The notes under the pieces were generated by a model, which saw only the letters and a list, made by a program, of their open reading frames with translations, had not been told where the DNA came from and made no database searches. A DNA stretch of 64,000 nt from Empedobacter tilapiae (GTDB lineage: Bacteria > Bacteroidota > Bacteroidia > Flavobacteriales > Weeksellaceae): positions 124,001 through 188,000 of the forward strand of contig NZ_SRPE01000004.1 of assembly GCF_004785645.1 (NCBI RefSeq), read 5' to 3'. Within the stretch, counting starts at the first letter, position 1. The number at the start of each line of letters is the position of its first letter. A program made the translations under genes and the position numbers. This document shows, one piece after another, positions 55,799 to 64,000 of the stretch.

Positions 55799-56269
55799 AT
55801 GAATTATATAATTGATGATGTAGATAAGAAAATTTTGATGTATTTGATTGATAATACAAGAATGCCATTTACAGAAATAGCTAAAAAAATGAATGTTTCT
55901 GCAGGGACTATTCATGTACGTGTCAAAAAATTAGAGGAAGCCGGAATCATCAAAGGAACAACACTAATTACGGATTATGATAAAATGGGTTATCAGTTTG
56001 TTGCTTACGTAGGTTTATTACTTACAAAAACAAATAAAACTCAGAAAGTAATAGATGAGTTATATAAAATTCCTAACGTAACAGTAGTACATGTAGTATC
56101 AGGAAAATACAATATTTTCTGTAAAATCCGTGCTAAAGATACTGCAGATGCTAAAGATGTTATCTATAAAATAGATCAAATAGATGATGTTTTGAGAACA
56201 GAATCTATGATTTCGTTGGAAGAATCTTTTAATGATAAAAATAGATTGATGCATTCAATTTTTCATTAA
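55799..56269 (+). CDS. Lrp/AsnC family transcriptional regulator
   Basis: 156 residues. N-terminal HTH (about 5-55): VDKKILMYLIDNTRMPFTEIAKKMNVSAGTIHVRV. C-terminal RAM/ACT-like effector domain (about 65-145) with YVGLLLTKTNKTQKVIDEL and VVSGKYNIFCKI. Family members bind amino acids and adjust amino-acid metabolism genes; this one sits 1.4 kb upstream of the serine dehydratase gene. It leads a run of three close genes (gaps 30 and 12 bp). Confidence 0.93.
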   Translation: MNYIIDDVDKKILMYLIDNTRMPFTEIAKKMNVSAGTIHVRVKKLEEAGIIKGTTLITDYDKMGYQFVAYVGLLLTKTNKTQKVIDELYKIPNVTVVHVVSGKYNIFCKIRAKDTADAKDVIYKIDQIDDVLRTESMISLEESFNDKNRLMHSIFH

Positions 56270-56299
56270 GAAGTTTAATTTTTTTAATCATCCCACAAA

Positions 56300-57001
56300 A
56301 TGACAGACGAAGAAAAAGAAAAATATTTTCAGGTCGCTCTATGTTCAAGTCTCGTACTTTTCGGGTTTGATGGTGAAGATCTTAAAATATTAGTCTATAA
56401 AAAACTAAACGAACCTTTTAAAGGAGCTCTGGTTTTACCAGGAAAATATATTGCACCAACGGTAAGTAATGATCAAGCAATTCATGAATTACTTATCGAA
56501 AAAATAGCTTACGATGAGCATCAAACATACATAGAACAGTTAAAAGCTTTTACTAAAGTATTTAGAAATCCATTGGGACGTGTAGTAAATGTAGCATATT
56601 ATGCATTGGTGAAATTAACTCCACAAATAGAGGCGAAAGTAAAAGCTCAAGGAGGGGTGTGGTTTCCATATGATCGAGTTCCTGATTTAGCTTTTGATCA
56701 TAATGAGATTGTAAAATATGCAAAAGAACGTGTAAAACGTCGTGTAAAGCGTCGTCCAGTTGGATTTAATCTTTTGGGAGACGAGTTTACTATTGCTCAG
56801 TTACAAAGTTTATATGAAAAAGCATTGAATAGAGAATTAGATAAACGTAACTTTAGAAAGAAAATATTTAATTCAAATTTGATTATTGAAACTGGAAATA
56901 CTACAGATCCAAAACAACATCGTAAAGTTTCTAAATTATATCGTTTCGATGAAGAAAAATATGAAAAATTAAGTTTGAAAGGATATGATTTCTTATTTTA
57001 A
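56300..57001 (+). CDS. Nudix-like regulator (NrtR-type) with winged-helix C-terminus, degenerate Nudix box
   Basis: 233 residues. The first ~150 residues have the Nudix fold (VLFGFDGEDLKILVYKKLN, then ALVLPGKYI), but the box that should read GxxxxxExxxxxxxREUxEE is GKYIAPTVSNDQAIHELLIE, without the REUxEE acids, so hydrolysis is unlikely. A basic linker (RVKRRVKRRPVGFN) joins a winged-helix domain (about 160-233, FTIAQLQSLYEKALNRELD... FRKKIFNSNLI). This is the layout of NrtR/AraR-type repressors whose Nudix domain only senses a ligand. The ligand is unknown; sugars or ADP-ribose are family precedents. Confidence 0.82.
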   Translation: MTDEEKEKYFQVALCSSLVLFGFDGEDLKILVYKKLNEPFKGALVLPGKYIAPTVSNDQAIHELLIEKIAYDEHQTYIEQLKAFTKVFRNPLGRVVNVAYYALVKLTPQIEAKVKAQGGVWFPYDRVPDLAFDHNEIVKYAKERVKRRVKRRPVGFNLLGDEFTIAQLQSLYEKALNRELDKRNFRKKIFNSNLIIETGNTTDPKQHRKVSKLYRFDEEKYEKLSLKGYDFLF

Positions 57002-57013
57002 AAATTAAAAGTT

Positions 57014-57490
57014 ATGACAAATACAACGCAAGATAAAGAAAGAGATGATATTTTTGATACAGATGTTTTGATGCAAAAAGGCAACAATTCAAACCCTATC
57101 AAACATGAAGGAAATAAAAAATCATTTTTATTTAAATCAATGATTCTTATAATGGTCTTCTTAATTTTAAGCATTCTTTATCGTGGTTTTCAATTGTTGA
57201 TTACAAATGATTATTTATTCCGACAAATGTTAAATGAAGATGCTCCAGAAATGCCAAAATGGTATCCTATTGTAACAATTGTTTTAGGTGTGTTAGCATT
57301 GATTGGAATATTTTTGGTTAACAATTATAAAAGAGTAGGAGTCTATATGGTTGTTATTTCTTTATTTGCATCAGCAGTTATACAACCAGAATTTATGGCA
57401 GATGGAACGCTATTTACAATGTTCTCATTATTTGTGTTTATAGGTTATGGCTTAGCTATTGTTTATCCTTATTGGTACAAATTCAAATAA
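57014..57490 (+). CDS. Small integral membrane protein of unknown function
   Basis: 158 residues. A polar N-terminus of about 38 residues is followed by four hydrophobic helices (about 41-62, 82-102, 106-126 and 132-153). The first loop, NDYLFRQMLNEDAPEMPKWY, contains the only acidic cluster. No family recognised. It follows the Nudix-like regulator by 12 bp, so it may be expressed with it, and is closed by a strong terminator. Confidence 0.65.
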   Translation: MTNTTQDKERDDIFDTDVLMQKGNNSNPIKHEGNKKSFLFKSMILIMVFLILSILYRGFQLLITNDYLFRQMLNEDAPEMPKWYPIVTIVLGVLALIGIFLVNNYKRVGVYMVVISLFASAVIQPEFMADGTLFTMFSLFVFIGYGLAIVYPYWYKFK

Positions 57491-57511
57491 ACAAAAAATT
57501 ATAAAGTCTAT

Positions 57512-57540
57512 AAAAGAGGTTACATTTTGTAACCTCTTTT
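57512..57540 (+). terminator. Intrinsic terminator after the lrp gene cluster
   Basis: A perfect 13-bp stem (57512-57524 / 57528-57540) with a 3-nt loop and T run. Confidence 0.88.
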
Positions 57541-57659
57541 TTTATGATGTTAAATAGCTTTTTTACTTAATATCATTCAATATGAATATTTTAAGCTTAA
57601 TAATTGTTTAACTTGATAAAAAAACTATGAAAATAAAGTGAATATGTGAATTTAACGGT

Positions 57660-57667
57660 TATATTTG
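57660..57667 (+). promoter_or_regulatory. -7 box of the serine dehydratase gene
   Basis: TATATTTG, an exact TAnnTTTG match, 33 bp before the ATG at 57701. Confidence 0.5.
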
Positions 57668-57700
57668 TCTCGTGTGGAAAAAATAAATTAAAGGTACAAA

Positions 57701-59116
57701 ATGGATTGTATTTCAGTATTTGATATGCTTAAAATTGGCGTTGGCCCGTCAAGCTCTCATACTTTAGGCCCATGGCGCGCAGCAGAAGCTTTTCTGAAAG
57801 AATTAGAAGCAGCGTCACTTTTTAATAAAATTACTCATGTTCGTGTTGATCTGTATGGATCTCTATCTCTAACAGGAAAAGGACATGCAACAGATTATGC
57901 AGTAATGTTAGGATTAAATGGGGCAGATCCTGAATATATTCCTATAGAAGACATTTCAACTATAATTAATACAATAAATAGCGATAAAAAATTAAATTTT
58001 GGTAATAAATTTTTAATCGATTTTGACCCTAAAACAGATATTGTTTTCAATCGAGAATTTTTAGATTTTCATGCAAATGGTATGATGTTTACAGCCTTTT
58101 ATGAAGACGAAGAATTTACCTCAACATTTTTTTCAATTGGAGGAGGTTTCATTACAAAAGAAAATGACGATTCTATAAATGAAGATGTAACTTGTTCTTT
58201 TCCATACTTATTTAATACATCTACAGAGTTATTAGAATTTTGTGATAGAGAGAATAAAATAATTTCAGAAATCATGTTCGAAAATGAAAAATCAATTCGA
58301 ACAGAAACTGAAATTCATGATGAATTAATGCGAGTTTGGAATACAATGTTAGAATGTATGTACATAGGTTGTCATACAGAAGGTGTATTACCCGGAGGAT
58401 TGAATGTTAAACGACGAGCTTATGATATGCATAAGAATTTGGTTGGAACAACTCCATATTCTAATCCACAAGAATGGATTTCATCTATCCGAAAAACTAA
58501 AGTATATTTTCGCCAAATTCTGAAATGGGTAAGTTGTTTTGCTTTAGCAGTAAATGAAGTAAATGCTTCATTAGGTAGAGTTGTAACAGCTCCAACAAAT
58601 GGAAGTGCAGGTGTGATTCCAGCAGTTTTGATGTATTATCTAGTTATCGAAAATCATAAAGCAGGTCAAAAAGAAATTGAACAGTTTTTGACAACAGCAG
58701 GAGTGATTGGTTCTATTTTTAAGAAAGGAGCAACTATATCAGCAGCGATGGGAGGTTGTCAAGCTGAAATTGGTGTGTCATCGGCAATGGCAGCTGCAGC
58801 TTTATGTGAATTAATGGGAGGAACCCCTGCTCAGGTGACAATTGCAGCTGAAATAGCTATGGAACATCACTTAGGATTAACTTGTGATCCAATAGCTGGA
58901 TTAGTCCAAATTCCATGTATTGAACGTAATACAATGGGAGCTATTAAAGCTATTAATGCAGCAGAATTAGCATTGGATACGGATCCTCTAAATGCAAAAG
59001 TTCCTTTAGATAAAGTAGTTAATACGATGTGGGAGACAGCAAAAGATATGAATAATAAATATAAAGAAACTTCCGAAGGAGGATTAGCAGTAGCAGTAAA
59101 TATTGCAGATTGCTAA
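57701..59116 (+). CDS. sdaA: L-serine ammonia-lyase (single-chain, iron-sulfur type)
   Basis: 471 residues. The beta domain opens with [20 protein letters not shown] (about 6-25). The alpha domain has the substrate motif [14 protein letters not shown] (about 296-309) and Cys residues for the 4Fe-4S cluster in [19 protein letters not shown] (about 349-367) and [18 protein letters not shown] (about 394-411). It turns L-serine into pyruvate and ammonia in the cytoplasm, which fits the peptide-based lifestyle suggested by the many peptidases. Single gene; an Lrp regulator is encoded just upstream. Confidence 0.95.
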   Translation: MDCISVFDMLKIGVGPSSSHTLGPWRAAEAFLKELEAASLFNKITHVRVDLYGSLSLTGKGHATDYAVMLGLNGADPEYIPIEDISTIINTINSDKKLNFGNKFLIDFDPKTDIVFNREFLDFHANGMMFTAFYEDEEFTSTFFSIGGGFITKENDDSINEDVTCSFPYLFNTSTELLEFCDRENKIISEIMFENEKSIRTETEIHDELMRVWNTMLECMYIGCHTEGVLPGGLNVKRRAYDMHKNLVGTTPYSNPQEWISSIRKTKVYFRQILKWVSCFALAVNEVNASLGRVVTAPTNGSAGVIPAVLMYYLVIENHKAGQKEIEQFLTTAGVIGSIFKKGATISAAMGGCQAEIGVSSAMAAAALCELMGGTPAQVTIAAEIAMEHHLGLTCDPIAGLVQIPCIERNTMGAIKAINAAELALDTDPLNAKVPLDKVVNTMWETAKDMNNKYKETSEGGLAVAVNIADC

Positions 59117-59182
59117 GTAATGTATTTATAATCATATTGATACAATTATAATTGTGCGATTTGTAAGGATTGTGAAAGTGTG

Positions 59183-59213
59183 TTGTGTGTTTCAAAAAAA
59201 ATCCTTACATTTG
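59183..59213 (+). promoter_or_regulatory. Promoter of the DEAD-box helicase gene
   Basis: TTG at 59183-59185, a 20-bp spacer and TACATTTG at 59206-59213, a very good consensus pair. Transcription should start near 59219, giving a leader of about 165 nt. Confidence 0.72.
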
Positions 59214-59383
59214 CACAGCCTTTTAGAAATAAGGTACGGATGTTAAAGAATATTCATTTAGGGATTTTTTAGGCTGCTCAGCCATTTAATTTTATTCTTT
59301 CATATCTGTTGGTTAAATAATTTAAAATAAAAACCGTGATATGAAATATAAATGAATTTCATTATCTCGGTATCGTATCTAAC
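59214..59383 (+). other. Long structured leader with an 10-residue upstream ORF
   Basis: The leader holds a short ORF at 59240-59272 (MLKNIHLGIF, stop), followed at once by the dyad GGCTG-CT-CAGCC (59273-59284). An imperfect 14-bp hairpin (about 59334-59371) ends just before the ATG at 59384. Long structured leaders are typical of cold-induced helicase and csp mRNAs; leader-based control is inferred. Confidence 0.5.
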
Positions 59384-61264
59384 ATGATTACATTCAAAGA
59401 ATTAGGACTTCAAGAAGAAATCCTAACTGCAATTGAGAAGATGGGATTCGTTACCCCATCTCCAATCCAAGAAAAAGCTATTCCTCAAATCCTTTCATCA
59501 GAACAAGATGTTATTGCATTGGCGCAAACAGGAACAGGAAAGACTGCAGCATTTGGGCTTCCAATTTTAAATCAATTAGACAGTAATTCAAAATCAGTAC
59601 AGGCAATTATTTTATGTCCTACTCGTGAATTATGTTTACAAATTGCAAAAGAATTAGAATCTTTTTCTGCGGATATGCGTGGAGTACGTGTACAGGCAGT
59701 TTACGGTGGTGCTGACATCGTTAAACAAATTAGAGGATTAAAAGATAATCCACAAATAGTTGTAGGAACTCCAGGTCGTACAATGGACTTAATCAAACGT
59801 GGTGCATTAAAAATTAATGACATCACATGGACAGTTTTAGATGAGGCAGATGAGATGTTGAACATGGGATTCCGTGACGAAATCGATTCTATCTTAGAAA
59901 CTACTCCAGAAGAAAAACAAACTTTATTATTCTCAGCAACAATGCCTTCAGAGGTTCGTCGTATAGCTTCAGAGTATATGCACAATCCAGTTGAGATTGC
60001 TGTAAGTAAAGTAAATACTGCATCAAAAAATATCGAGCACCACGTTTATTTAGTGCGTTCTTCTGATCGTTACTTAGCTTTAAAACGTTTGGCCGATTAT
60101 TACCCAAATATTTATGGTATCGTTTTCTGTAGAACTCGTCGCGAAGCGAAAGATGTAGCAGATAAATTGATGCAAGATGGTTATAATGCGGACGCATTAC
60201 ATGGAGATTTATCACAGTCACAACGTGATCATGTAATGGATAAATTCCGTAACCAAAATATTCAAATTCTTGTTGCAACAGATGTTGCTGCTCGTGGTAT
60301 CGATGTTAATGAATTGACACATGTAATAAACTTCAATTTACCAGACGATCCAGAAGTTTATGTACACCGTTCAGGACGTACAGGACGTGCAGGGAATAAA
60401 GGGATTTCTATCATTATTTCAGGAGGACGCGAAGCTCGTAAAATTAGAGATTTAGAAAAATTAATCGCTTCTAAAATAGAGCCTAAAAATGTACCAACTG
60501 GAGCAGAAATCTGTGAAAAACGTTTAATATCTTTAATTGACAAAATCGAGAATATCGAAGTTGATGAAGAATTAATCGAACCTTACATGGAAACTGTAAA
60601 CGAAAAATTGGCAAACTTAGATCGTGACGATTTATTAAAACGTTTCATGACAGTTGAGTTCAATTCTTTCTTAGAATATTATAAAAACACGAAAGATATT
60701 ACATCTGAAGGTGATCGTGGGGATAGAGGAGATCGTTCTTCTAATCGTCGTGGGGGACGTGATTTCTCTCGTTTCTTTATCAATATAGGTCAAAAACACA
60801 ACTTACGTGTTCCAAACTTAATTGGTTTAATCAACGAGCAAACTCGTAACCGTAATATTGAAATCGGAAAAATTGAAATTTTACGTAATTTCTCTTTCTT
60901 CGAAGTTGATACACAATTTGAATCATTAGTGTTAGAATCTTTCAAAGATGCACAACGTGATGGTGTAGATTTAGATGTTCAAATTTCTAAACCAGAACCA
61001 AGACGTGGTGATGGTGAGCGTCGTGGTGGAGATCGTCGTCGTAATGACAGAGGAGATTCTCGTGGACGTGGTTTCAACAGCCGTCGTGATAATGACCGCG
61101 AAAGAAGTGGAGGTTATCGTGGTGGTGATCGTGACCGCGGAGGAGACAGAGGTGGATTCCGTGGCGGAGATCGTGATTCAAGAGATTCTAGAGGAGGAGA
61201 TCGTGGTGGTTACCGCGGAGGAGACCGTAATAGAACAGGAAACTCAAGAAGAGGTAGAGATTAA
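59384..61264 (+). CDS. DEAD-box ATP-dependent RNA helicase with RGG-rich tail (DeaD/CsdA-like)
   Basis: 626 residues. All helicase motifs are in order: Q motif (about 1-30), AQTGTGKT (47-54), PTRELCLQIAKE, GTPGR, DEAD (LDEADEML), SAT, then the second RecA domain with HGDLSQSQRD, ATDVAARGIDV and HRSGRTGRAG. A DbpA-type RNA-binding domain follows (about 465-535), and the last ~85 residues are Arg/Gly/Asp repeats (GGYRGGDRDRGG and similar) expected to bind RNA non-specifically. It acts in ribosome assembly and RNA turnover, especially in the cold. The repetitive tail may vary in length between strains. Confidence 0.95.
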   Translation: MITFKELGLQEEILTAIEKMGFVTPSPIQEKAIPQILSSEQDVIALAQTGTGKTAAFGLPILNQLDSNSKSVQAIILCPTRELCLQIAKELESFSADMRGVRVQAVYGGADIVKQIRGLKDNPQIVVGTPGRTMDLIKRGALKINDITWTVLDEADEMLNMGFRDEIDSILETTPEEKQTLLFSATMPSEVRRIASEYMHNPVEIAVSKVNTASKNIEHHVYLVRSSDRYLALKRLADYYPNIYGIVFCRTRREAKDVADKLMQDGYNADALHGDLSQSQRDHVMDKFRNQNIQILVATDVAARGIDVNELTHVINFNLPDDPEVYVHRSGRTGRAGNKGISIIISGGREARKIRDLEKLIASKIEPKNVPTGAEICEKRLISLIDKIENIEVDEELIEPYMETVNEKLANLDRDDLLKRFMTVEFNSFLEYYKNTKDITSEGDRGDRGDRSSNRRGGRDFSRFFINIGQKHNLRVPNLIGLINEQTRNRNIEIGKIEILRNFSFFEVDTQFESLVLESFKDAQRDGVDLDVQISKPEPRRGDGERRGGDRRRNDRGDSRGRGFNSRRDNDRERSGGYRGGDRDRGGDRGGFRGGDRDSRDSRGGDRGGYRGGDRNRTGNSRRGRD

Positions 61265-61286
61265 TATATTCTCAATAAATAATAAC

Positions 61287-61319
61287 AAAAAGGATGATTT
61301 TAATAAAATCATCCTTTTT
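61287..61319 (+). terminator. Intrinsic terminator of the helicase gene
   Basis: A perfect 15-bp stem (61287-61301 / 61305-61319) with a 3-nt loop and following T run. Confidence 0.9.
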
Positions 61320-61382
61320 TTATTCCTGAAAAGCCATGTTTGAATAAATAATTTTTCTATATTTATTCAAAACCACAAATAA

Positions 61383-63080
61383 ATGACAGTACAAGAATTA
61401 TTTAATTCTATTCGATTAACTATCGAAGAAGAAAATTATGCGCAATTAAAAGAGATTAAAATTTTTAAACCAGAAAAATTTAATTGGGTAAGAGATATTT
61501 TTGAACCTTATAATGTTAACCAACTTGGAAAACAAAAAGGATTAATTTGGAAGTATAATAATCAAAGAGAAGATTATACTTTTCAGGATTTGTTGAATAA
61601 ATACAATCAATTTTTAAATTATCTCCGAAATAAAGGAATTGTGCAAGGAGATAAAATGTTTTCTCAAGTTCCATTATTACCAGTTACTTGGATAGGCTAT
61701 TTAGCAGCTATTAAAGGAGGATTAATCATTATACCTGCAGCAACGACTTTAGAGGCTCGTGATTTAACTTTTAGATTTGAATCTTCTTTTCCCGAAGTAG
61801 CATTAGCAGATCAAGCGAATGCATCTAAAATAGATGAAGCGGAAGCTAAATTTGATAAAAGAATTAAAGTTAAATTAATCACTGAAGGAGAAAGAGAAGG
61901 TTGGATTAATATTGATGAGTTATGGAATGAATCTATTGCTTCTAAAGCCGCAGATACTAAAGCAGATGATGATTTGTTTTATTTTTTTACTTCTGGTACA
62001 ACAGGAATGCCAAAAGTTGTAGTACATACACATTATACTTATCCACTTGGAGGTTTTACAACTTCTTCTTGGGTTGGGATGAAAAAAGGTGATTTGCATT
62101 ATAATATTTCGCAGCCAGGTTGGGCAAAATTCTTTTGGAGTAGTTTCTTTGCCCCTTGGAATATGGGTGCAACAATTTTAGGTTATCATGCAGATAAATT
62201 TGTTCCAAAAGAACAATTACAAACGATTCAAGATTTAAGAGTAACAACTTTCTGTGCCCCACCAACAGCGCTACGTGTTCTGATTTTGGAAGATTTGAAA
62301 AGTTATGACTTCAAACTTCGTCAATGTGTTTCAGCAGGAGAGCCTCTTAATCCTGAAATTATTGATGTATGGAAAGAAGGAACTGGAATAGTAATTCGAG
62401 ATGGTTATGGTCAATCAGAATCAACTGCAATGATTGCAAATTTACCAAATGAAAAAATAAAATATGGTTCGATGGGAAAACCTGCTTTTTTATATGACAT
62501 TGTTATTGCTGATGAAAATGGAAATGTTGTACAAGATTGCGAAGAAGGGAATATTTGTGTTGTTTATAATAATAACACAATTAGTGGAATTTTTAAAACC
62601 TATTTGATTCAAAAAGACAAAATGTCGAAGGTTTTTAAACATGGTTTATACTATACTGGTGATAAGGCTTATAAAGATGAGGAAGGTTATGTATGGTTCG
62701 TAGGGAGAGACGACGATGTTATAAAAGCTTCGGATTTTAGAGTTGGTCCTTTTGAAGTAGAAAGTGCATTATTGGAACATGATGCAATAATGGAAGCTGC
62801 AGTTGTTGCAAGTCCTCATGAATTAAGAAGTAATGCTGTAAAAGCTTTTATTATTTTAGCTCCTGGATATGAAGCATCTGAAGAGTTAGCAAAGGACATT
62901 TTTAAATATACAGAAGAGCATTTAGCACGTTATAAGATACCTAGAATTATTCAATTTGTTGAGGCTTTACCAAAAACAATTTCAGGTAAAATTCGTCGAG
63001 TAGAATTACGTAGCCAAGAAGCTAAAGATAAACAAGCTAAAGCTAAAATTCTAAATGAATTCTTTCATGAAAAATATTAA
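61383..63080 (+). CDS. AMP-forming acyl-CoA synthetase
   Basis: 565 residues. Adenylation motifs: P-loop-like FYFFTSGTTGMPKVVVHTH (about 199-217), GYGQSESTAMIAN (about 342) and YTGDKAYKDEEGYVWFVGRDD (about 426). The catalytic Lys is in KTISGKIRRVELR near the C-terminus. The length and DGYGQSE motif resemble the medium-chain/propionyl and acetyl-CoA synthetase-like (MACS) group. It activates a carboxylic acid to its CoA thioester in the cytoplasm; chain length is not determinable. Its product could feed the glyoxylate shunt encoded at 44.6-47.5 kb. Confidence 0.92.
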   Translation: MTVQELFNSIRLTIEEENYAQLKEIKIFKPEKFNWVRDIFEPYNVNQLGKQKGLIWKYNNQREDYTFQDLLNKYNQFLNYLRNKGIVQGDKMFSQVPLLPVTWIGYLAAIKGGLIIIPAATTLEARDLTFRFESSFPEVALADQANASKIDEAEAKFDKRIKVKLITEGEREGWINIDELWNESIASKAADTKADDDLFYFFTSGTTGMPKVVVHTHYTYPLGGFTTSSWVGMKKGDLHYNISQPGWAKFFWSSFFAPWNMGATILGYHADKFVPKEQLQTIQDLRVTTFCAPPTALRVLILEDLKSYDFKLRQCVSAGEPLNPEIIDVWKEGTGIVIRDGYGQSESTAMIANLPNEKIKYGSMGKPAFLYDIVIADENGNVVQDCEEGNICVVYNNNTISGIFKTYLIQKDKMSKVFKHGLYYTGDKAYKDEEGYVWFVGRDDDVIKASDFRVGPFEVESALLEHDAIMEAAVVASPHELRSNAVKAFIILAPGYEASEELAKDIFKYTEEHLARYKIPRIIQFVEALPKTISGKIRRVELRSQEAKDKQAKAKILNEFFHEKY

Positions 63081-63090
63081 TGATTTTATA

Positions 63091-63124
63091 AAAAAAAACT
63101 CAGTTATTTAACTGAGTTTTTTTT
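63091..63124. terminator. Bidirectional intrinsic terminator
   Basis: A 16-bp stem (63091-63106 / 63109-63124) with a 2-nt loop and long A and T flanks, between the acyl-CoA synthetase gene and the PepSY remnant. Confidence 0.88.
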
Positions 63125-63383
63125 TGTGTTTACGCTTCTTATTTCGCCAAATAATGAAACCTGTAATTGGTAAACTTGCTACTATTATTGAAGACATAAA
63201 AGCTAATATTATTTCCAAATAAGCCCAATATTTGTCCTGTATGAATATCATACATTGAATTTGTAAACTTTTTTCCATTCGATAAATTATGATTCATCAA
63301 TTGAGAAACGTGAAACTGTTCTGAATCGGATTGGTATTCATCAACTGCATAATAACGCAAACTTTTTCCGAATATGGATTAAC
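63108..63383 (-). pseudogene. Remnant of a PepSY-associated membrane protein gene (C-terminal end only)
   Basis: Only about 90 codons of a family normally near 370 residues or more remain. Three frames must be joined: VNPYSEK (63383 to about 63362), then LRYYAVDEYQSDSEQ to NSMYDIHTGQILGLFG, then ILAFMSSIIVASLPITGFII plus a basic tail, ending at 63108. DIHTGQILG and the LP-x-TG-x-x-x-W helix are the diagnostic PepSY C-terminus. Breaks lie at a TTT run (about 63359-63362) and at an A-rich stretch (about 63210). The upstream part is gone and replaced by a 53-bp hairpin. Intact relatives often serve siderophore systems. Confidence 0.75.
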
Positions 63384-63436
63384 ATAACTAGTCGCTCCTT
63401 AATTTGATGTCATCTAATTAAGGAGCGACTAGTTAT
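63384..63436. repeat. Perfect 21-bp inverted repeat (53-bp hairpin) at the PepSY break point
   Basis: Arms 63384-63404 and 63416-63436 are exact reverse complements around an 11-bp spacer. It contains GGAGCGACTAGTTAT and its mirror, GC-richer than the surroundings. No T run follows. It abuts the truncated PepSY frame exactly, so it looks like an inserted or rearrangement-linked element rather than a terminator. Confidence 0.75.
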
Positions 63437-63453
63437 ACATTCTAAACAAATAC

Positions 63454-63477
63454 AAAGCGAATCAAACGATTCGCTTT
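63454..63477 (+). terminator. Intrinsic terminator on the plus strand with no plus-strand gene before it
   Basis: A perfect 10-bp stem (63454-63463 / 63468-63477) and a T run on the plus strand. It may be left over from deleted DNA, or serve the minus-strand TPR gene 49 bp away. Confidence 0.6.
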
Positions 63478-63525
63478 TTTTGTTATATTCTTGTAATGAT
63501 GATAAAAAAGATGATGATAAATTTT

Positions 63526-64000
63526 TTATAACTCCTTTAATTTGTCTTTAATTTCTGTGTCATAGATTTCTAAAAACCGTTCATCGTAAATGTCTTGATC
63601 TTTATAATTTTTTTTGATTAAATCTAAAGCTTTTTGATAATTGAATTTTGCAGAATCTTTTTGATTGGTAAGTCGATACGTTACAGCTTTGTAATAATAA
63701 GCTTCTGCAATATTTTTATCTAAAAAAATAGTCTTATTATAAAAATCTAAAGCTTTTTGATAATTTTTTCGATCAGCTTCAATTTTTCCGCGATAAGTGT
63801 ACATTCTTGGATAAATATTATCAGGATTTTTTTCGGACGCAATAAATTTATCATAATAAACAATAGCTAAATCATAATTGCCTAAACCTTGATAACAAAT
63901 TCCCATTTGAAAGTAAATATTTTCTCCCCAAGGATATTCCACAACGTTAGACAATTTATCCAATCGATGAAAATCTTTTAAGGCATTTTCGTAATCTTTT
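63526..64000 (-). CDS. TPR-repeat protein, 5' end beyond the window
   Basis: The frame is open to the window edge past the nominal TTG at 63963 (upstream codons read DYENALKDFHR), so the true start lies outside. At least 157 residues of tandem tetratricopeptide repeats are visible: DYENALKDFHRLDKL, IYFQMGICYQGLGNYDLAIVYYDKFI, YRGKIEADRKNYQKALDFYNKTI and YYYKAVTYRLTNQKDSAKFNYQKALDLI. The C-terminus is Lys-rich. TPR arrays mediate protein contacts; there is no catalytic domain in the visible part. It may be exported, which cannot be judged without the N-terminus. Confidence 0.75.
   Translation of the reverse strand, partial: KDYENALKDFHRLDKLSNVVEYPWGENIYFQMGICYQGLGNYDLAIVYYDKFIASEKNPDNIYPRMYTYRGKIEADRKNYQKALDFYNKTIFLDKNIAEAYYYKAVTYRLTNQKDSAKFNYQKALDLIKKNYKDQDIYDERFLEIYDTEIKDKLKEL

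Noticed and set aside
59273-59284. GGCTG-CT-CAGCC as an independent terminator
   Set aside because: The loop would be 2 nt and no T run follows; it is kept only as part of the leader.
60975-61343. A 122-residue Val/Glu-rich plus-strand ORF
   Set aside because: It is the shifted frame of the RGG-repeat tail of the helicase; the composition comes from the repeats, not from selection.
63384-63436. A second invertible switch at the 21-bp inverted repeat
   Set aside because: The spacer is only 11 bp, too short to hold a promoter or to invert usefully, and no recombinase gene is adjacent.

Overview
The window reads as chromosomal DNA of an AT-rich Bacteroidota, most likely a flavobacterium of the Weeksellaceae type (Empedobacter/Weeksella-like; the genus is my inference, not proven). 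The signs are TAnnTTTG promoter -7 boxes, a type IX secretion sorting domain, an S46 dipeptidyl-peptidase, DUF4294, DUF4876 and DUF6850 proteins, membrane-anchored TPR-AraC regulators and a TonB-dependent receptor operon. I saw no rRNA, tRNA, CRISPR array or intact insertion sequence.

Layout. 1-5.8 kb: the end of a secreted M36 metalloprotease, a BtuF-like binding protein, two outer-membrane barrel proteins and an MBL hydrolase. 5.9-15.1 kb: an accessory locus. A tyrosine recombinase (minus strand) sits 14 bp from one arm of a perfect 20-bp inverted repeat (7136-7155 / 7309-7328) that encloses about 150 bp of promoter-like DNA. Beyond the other arm lie a frameshifted HU-like gene, a small membrane protein, a 1527-residue secreted surface protein, a small secreted partner and two helix-turn-helix proteins. 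This has the architecture of a phase-variable surface locus driven by an invertible promoter, and is the most interesting part of the window. 15.1-20.4 kb: three peptidases (S46, PepD, M28). 20.5-29.5 kb: amino acid permease, aspS, an ECF sigma factor flanked by two related tiny ORFs, gapA, pfkA, DUF4294 and an M42 peptidase.

29.7-36.4 kb: a four-gene operon (TonB receptor, DUF4876 lipoprotein, DUF6850 barrel, di-heme peroxidase) behind a promoter overlapped by palindromes, probably a metal-related uptake system. 36.5-42.3 kb: a pseudogene broken by one stop codon, a TPR-AraC regulator and three tandem secreted paralogues. 42.5-49.2 kb: an MFS transporter, a GreA-like protein and the glyoxylate shunt (aceB-aceA) facing a ScfR-type regulator across a perfect 14-bp palindrome. 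49.2-55.6 kb: rsmE-tsaD divergent from tamB. 55.6-59.1 kb: a probable small RNA, an Lrp regulator, a Nudix-like regulator, a membrane protein and serine dehydratase. 59.2-64 kb: a DEAD-box helicase with a structured leader, an acyl-CoA synthetase, a PepSY gene remnant ending at a 53-bp hairpin and a TPR protein cut by the window edge.

Much of the core serves growth on peptides and amino acids: secreted and intracellular peptidases, a permease, serine dehydratase, the glyoxylate shunt and acyl-CoA synthetase. Several frame breaks fall at or beside short homopolymers (near 7606, 44092, 63362 and 63210), so assembly error has to be weighed against real inactivation.
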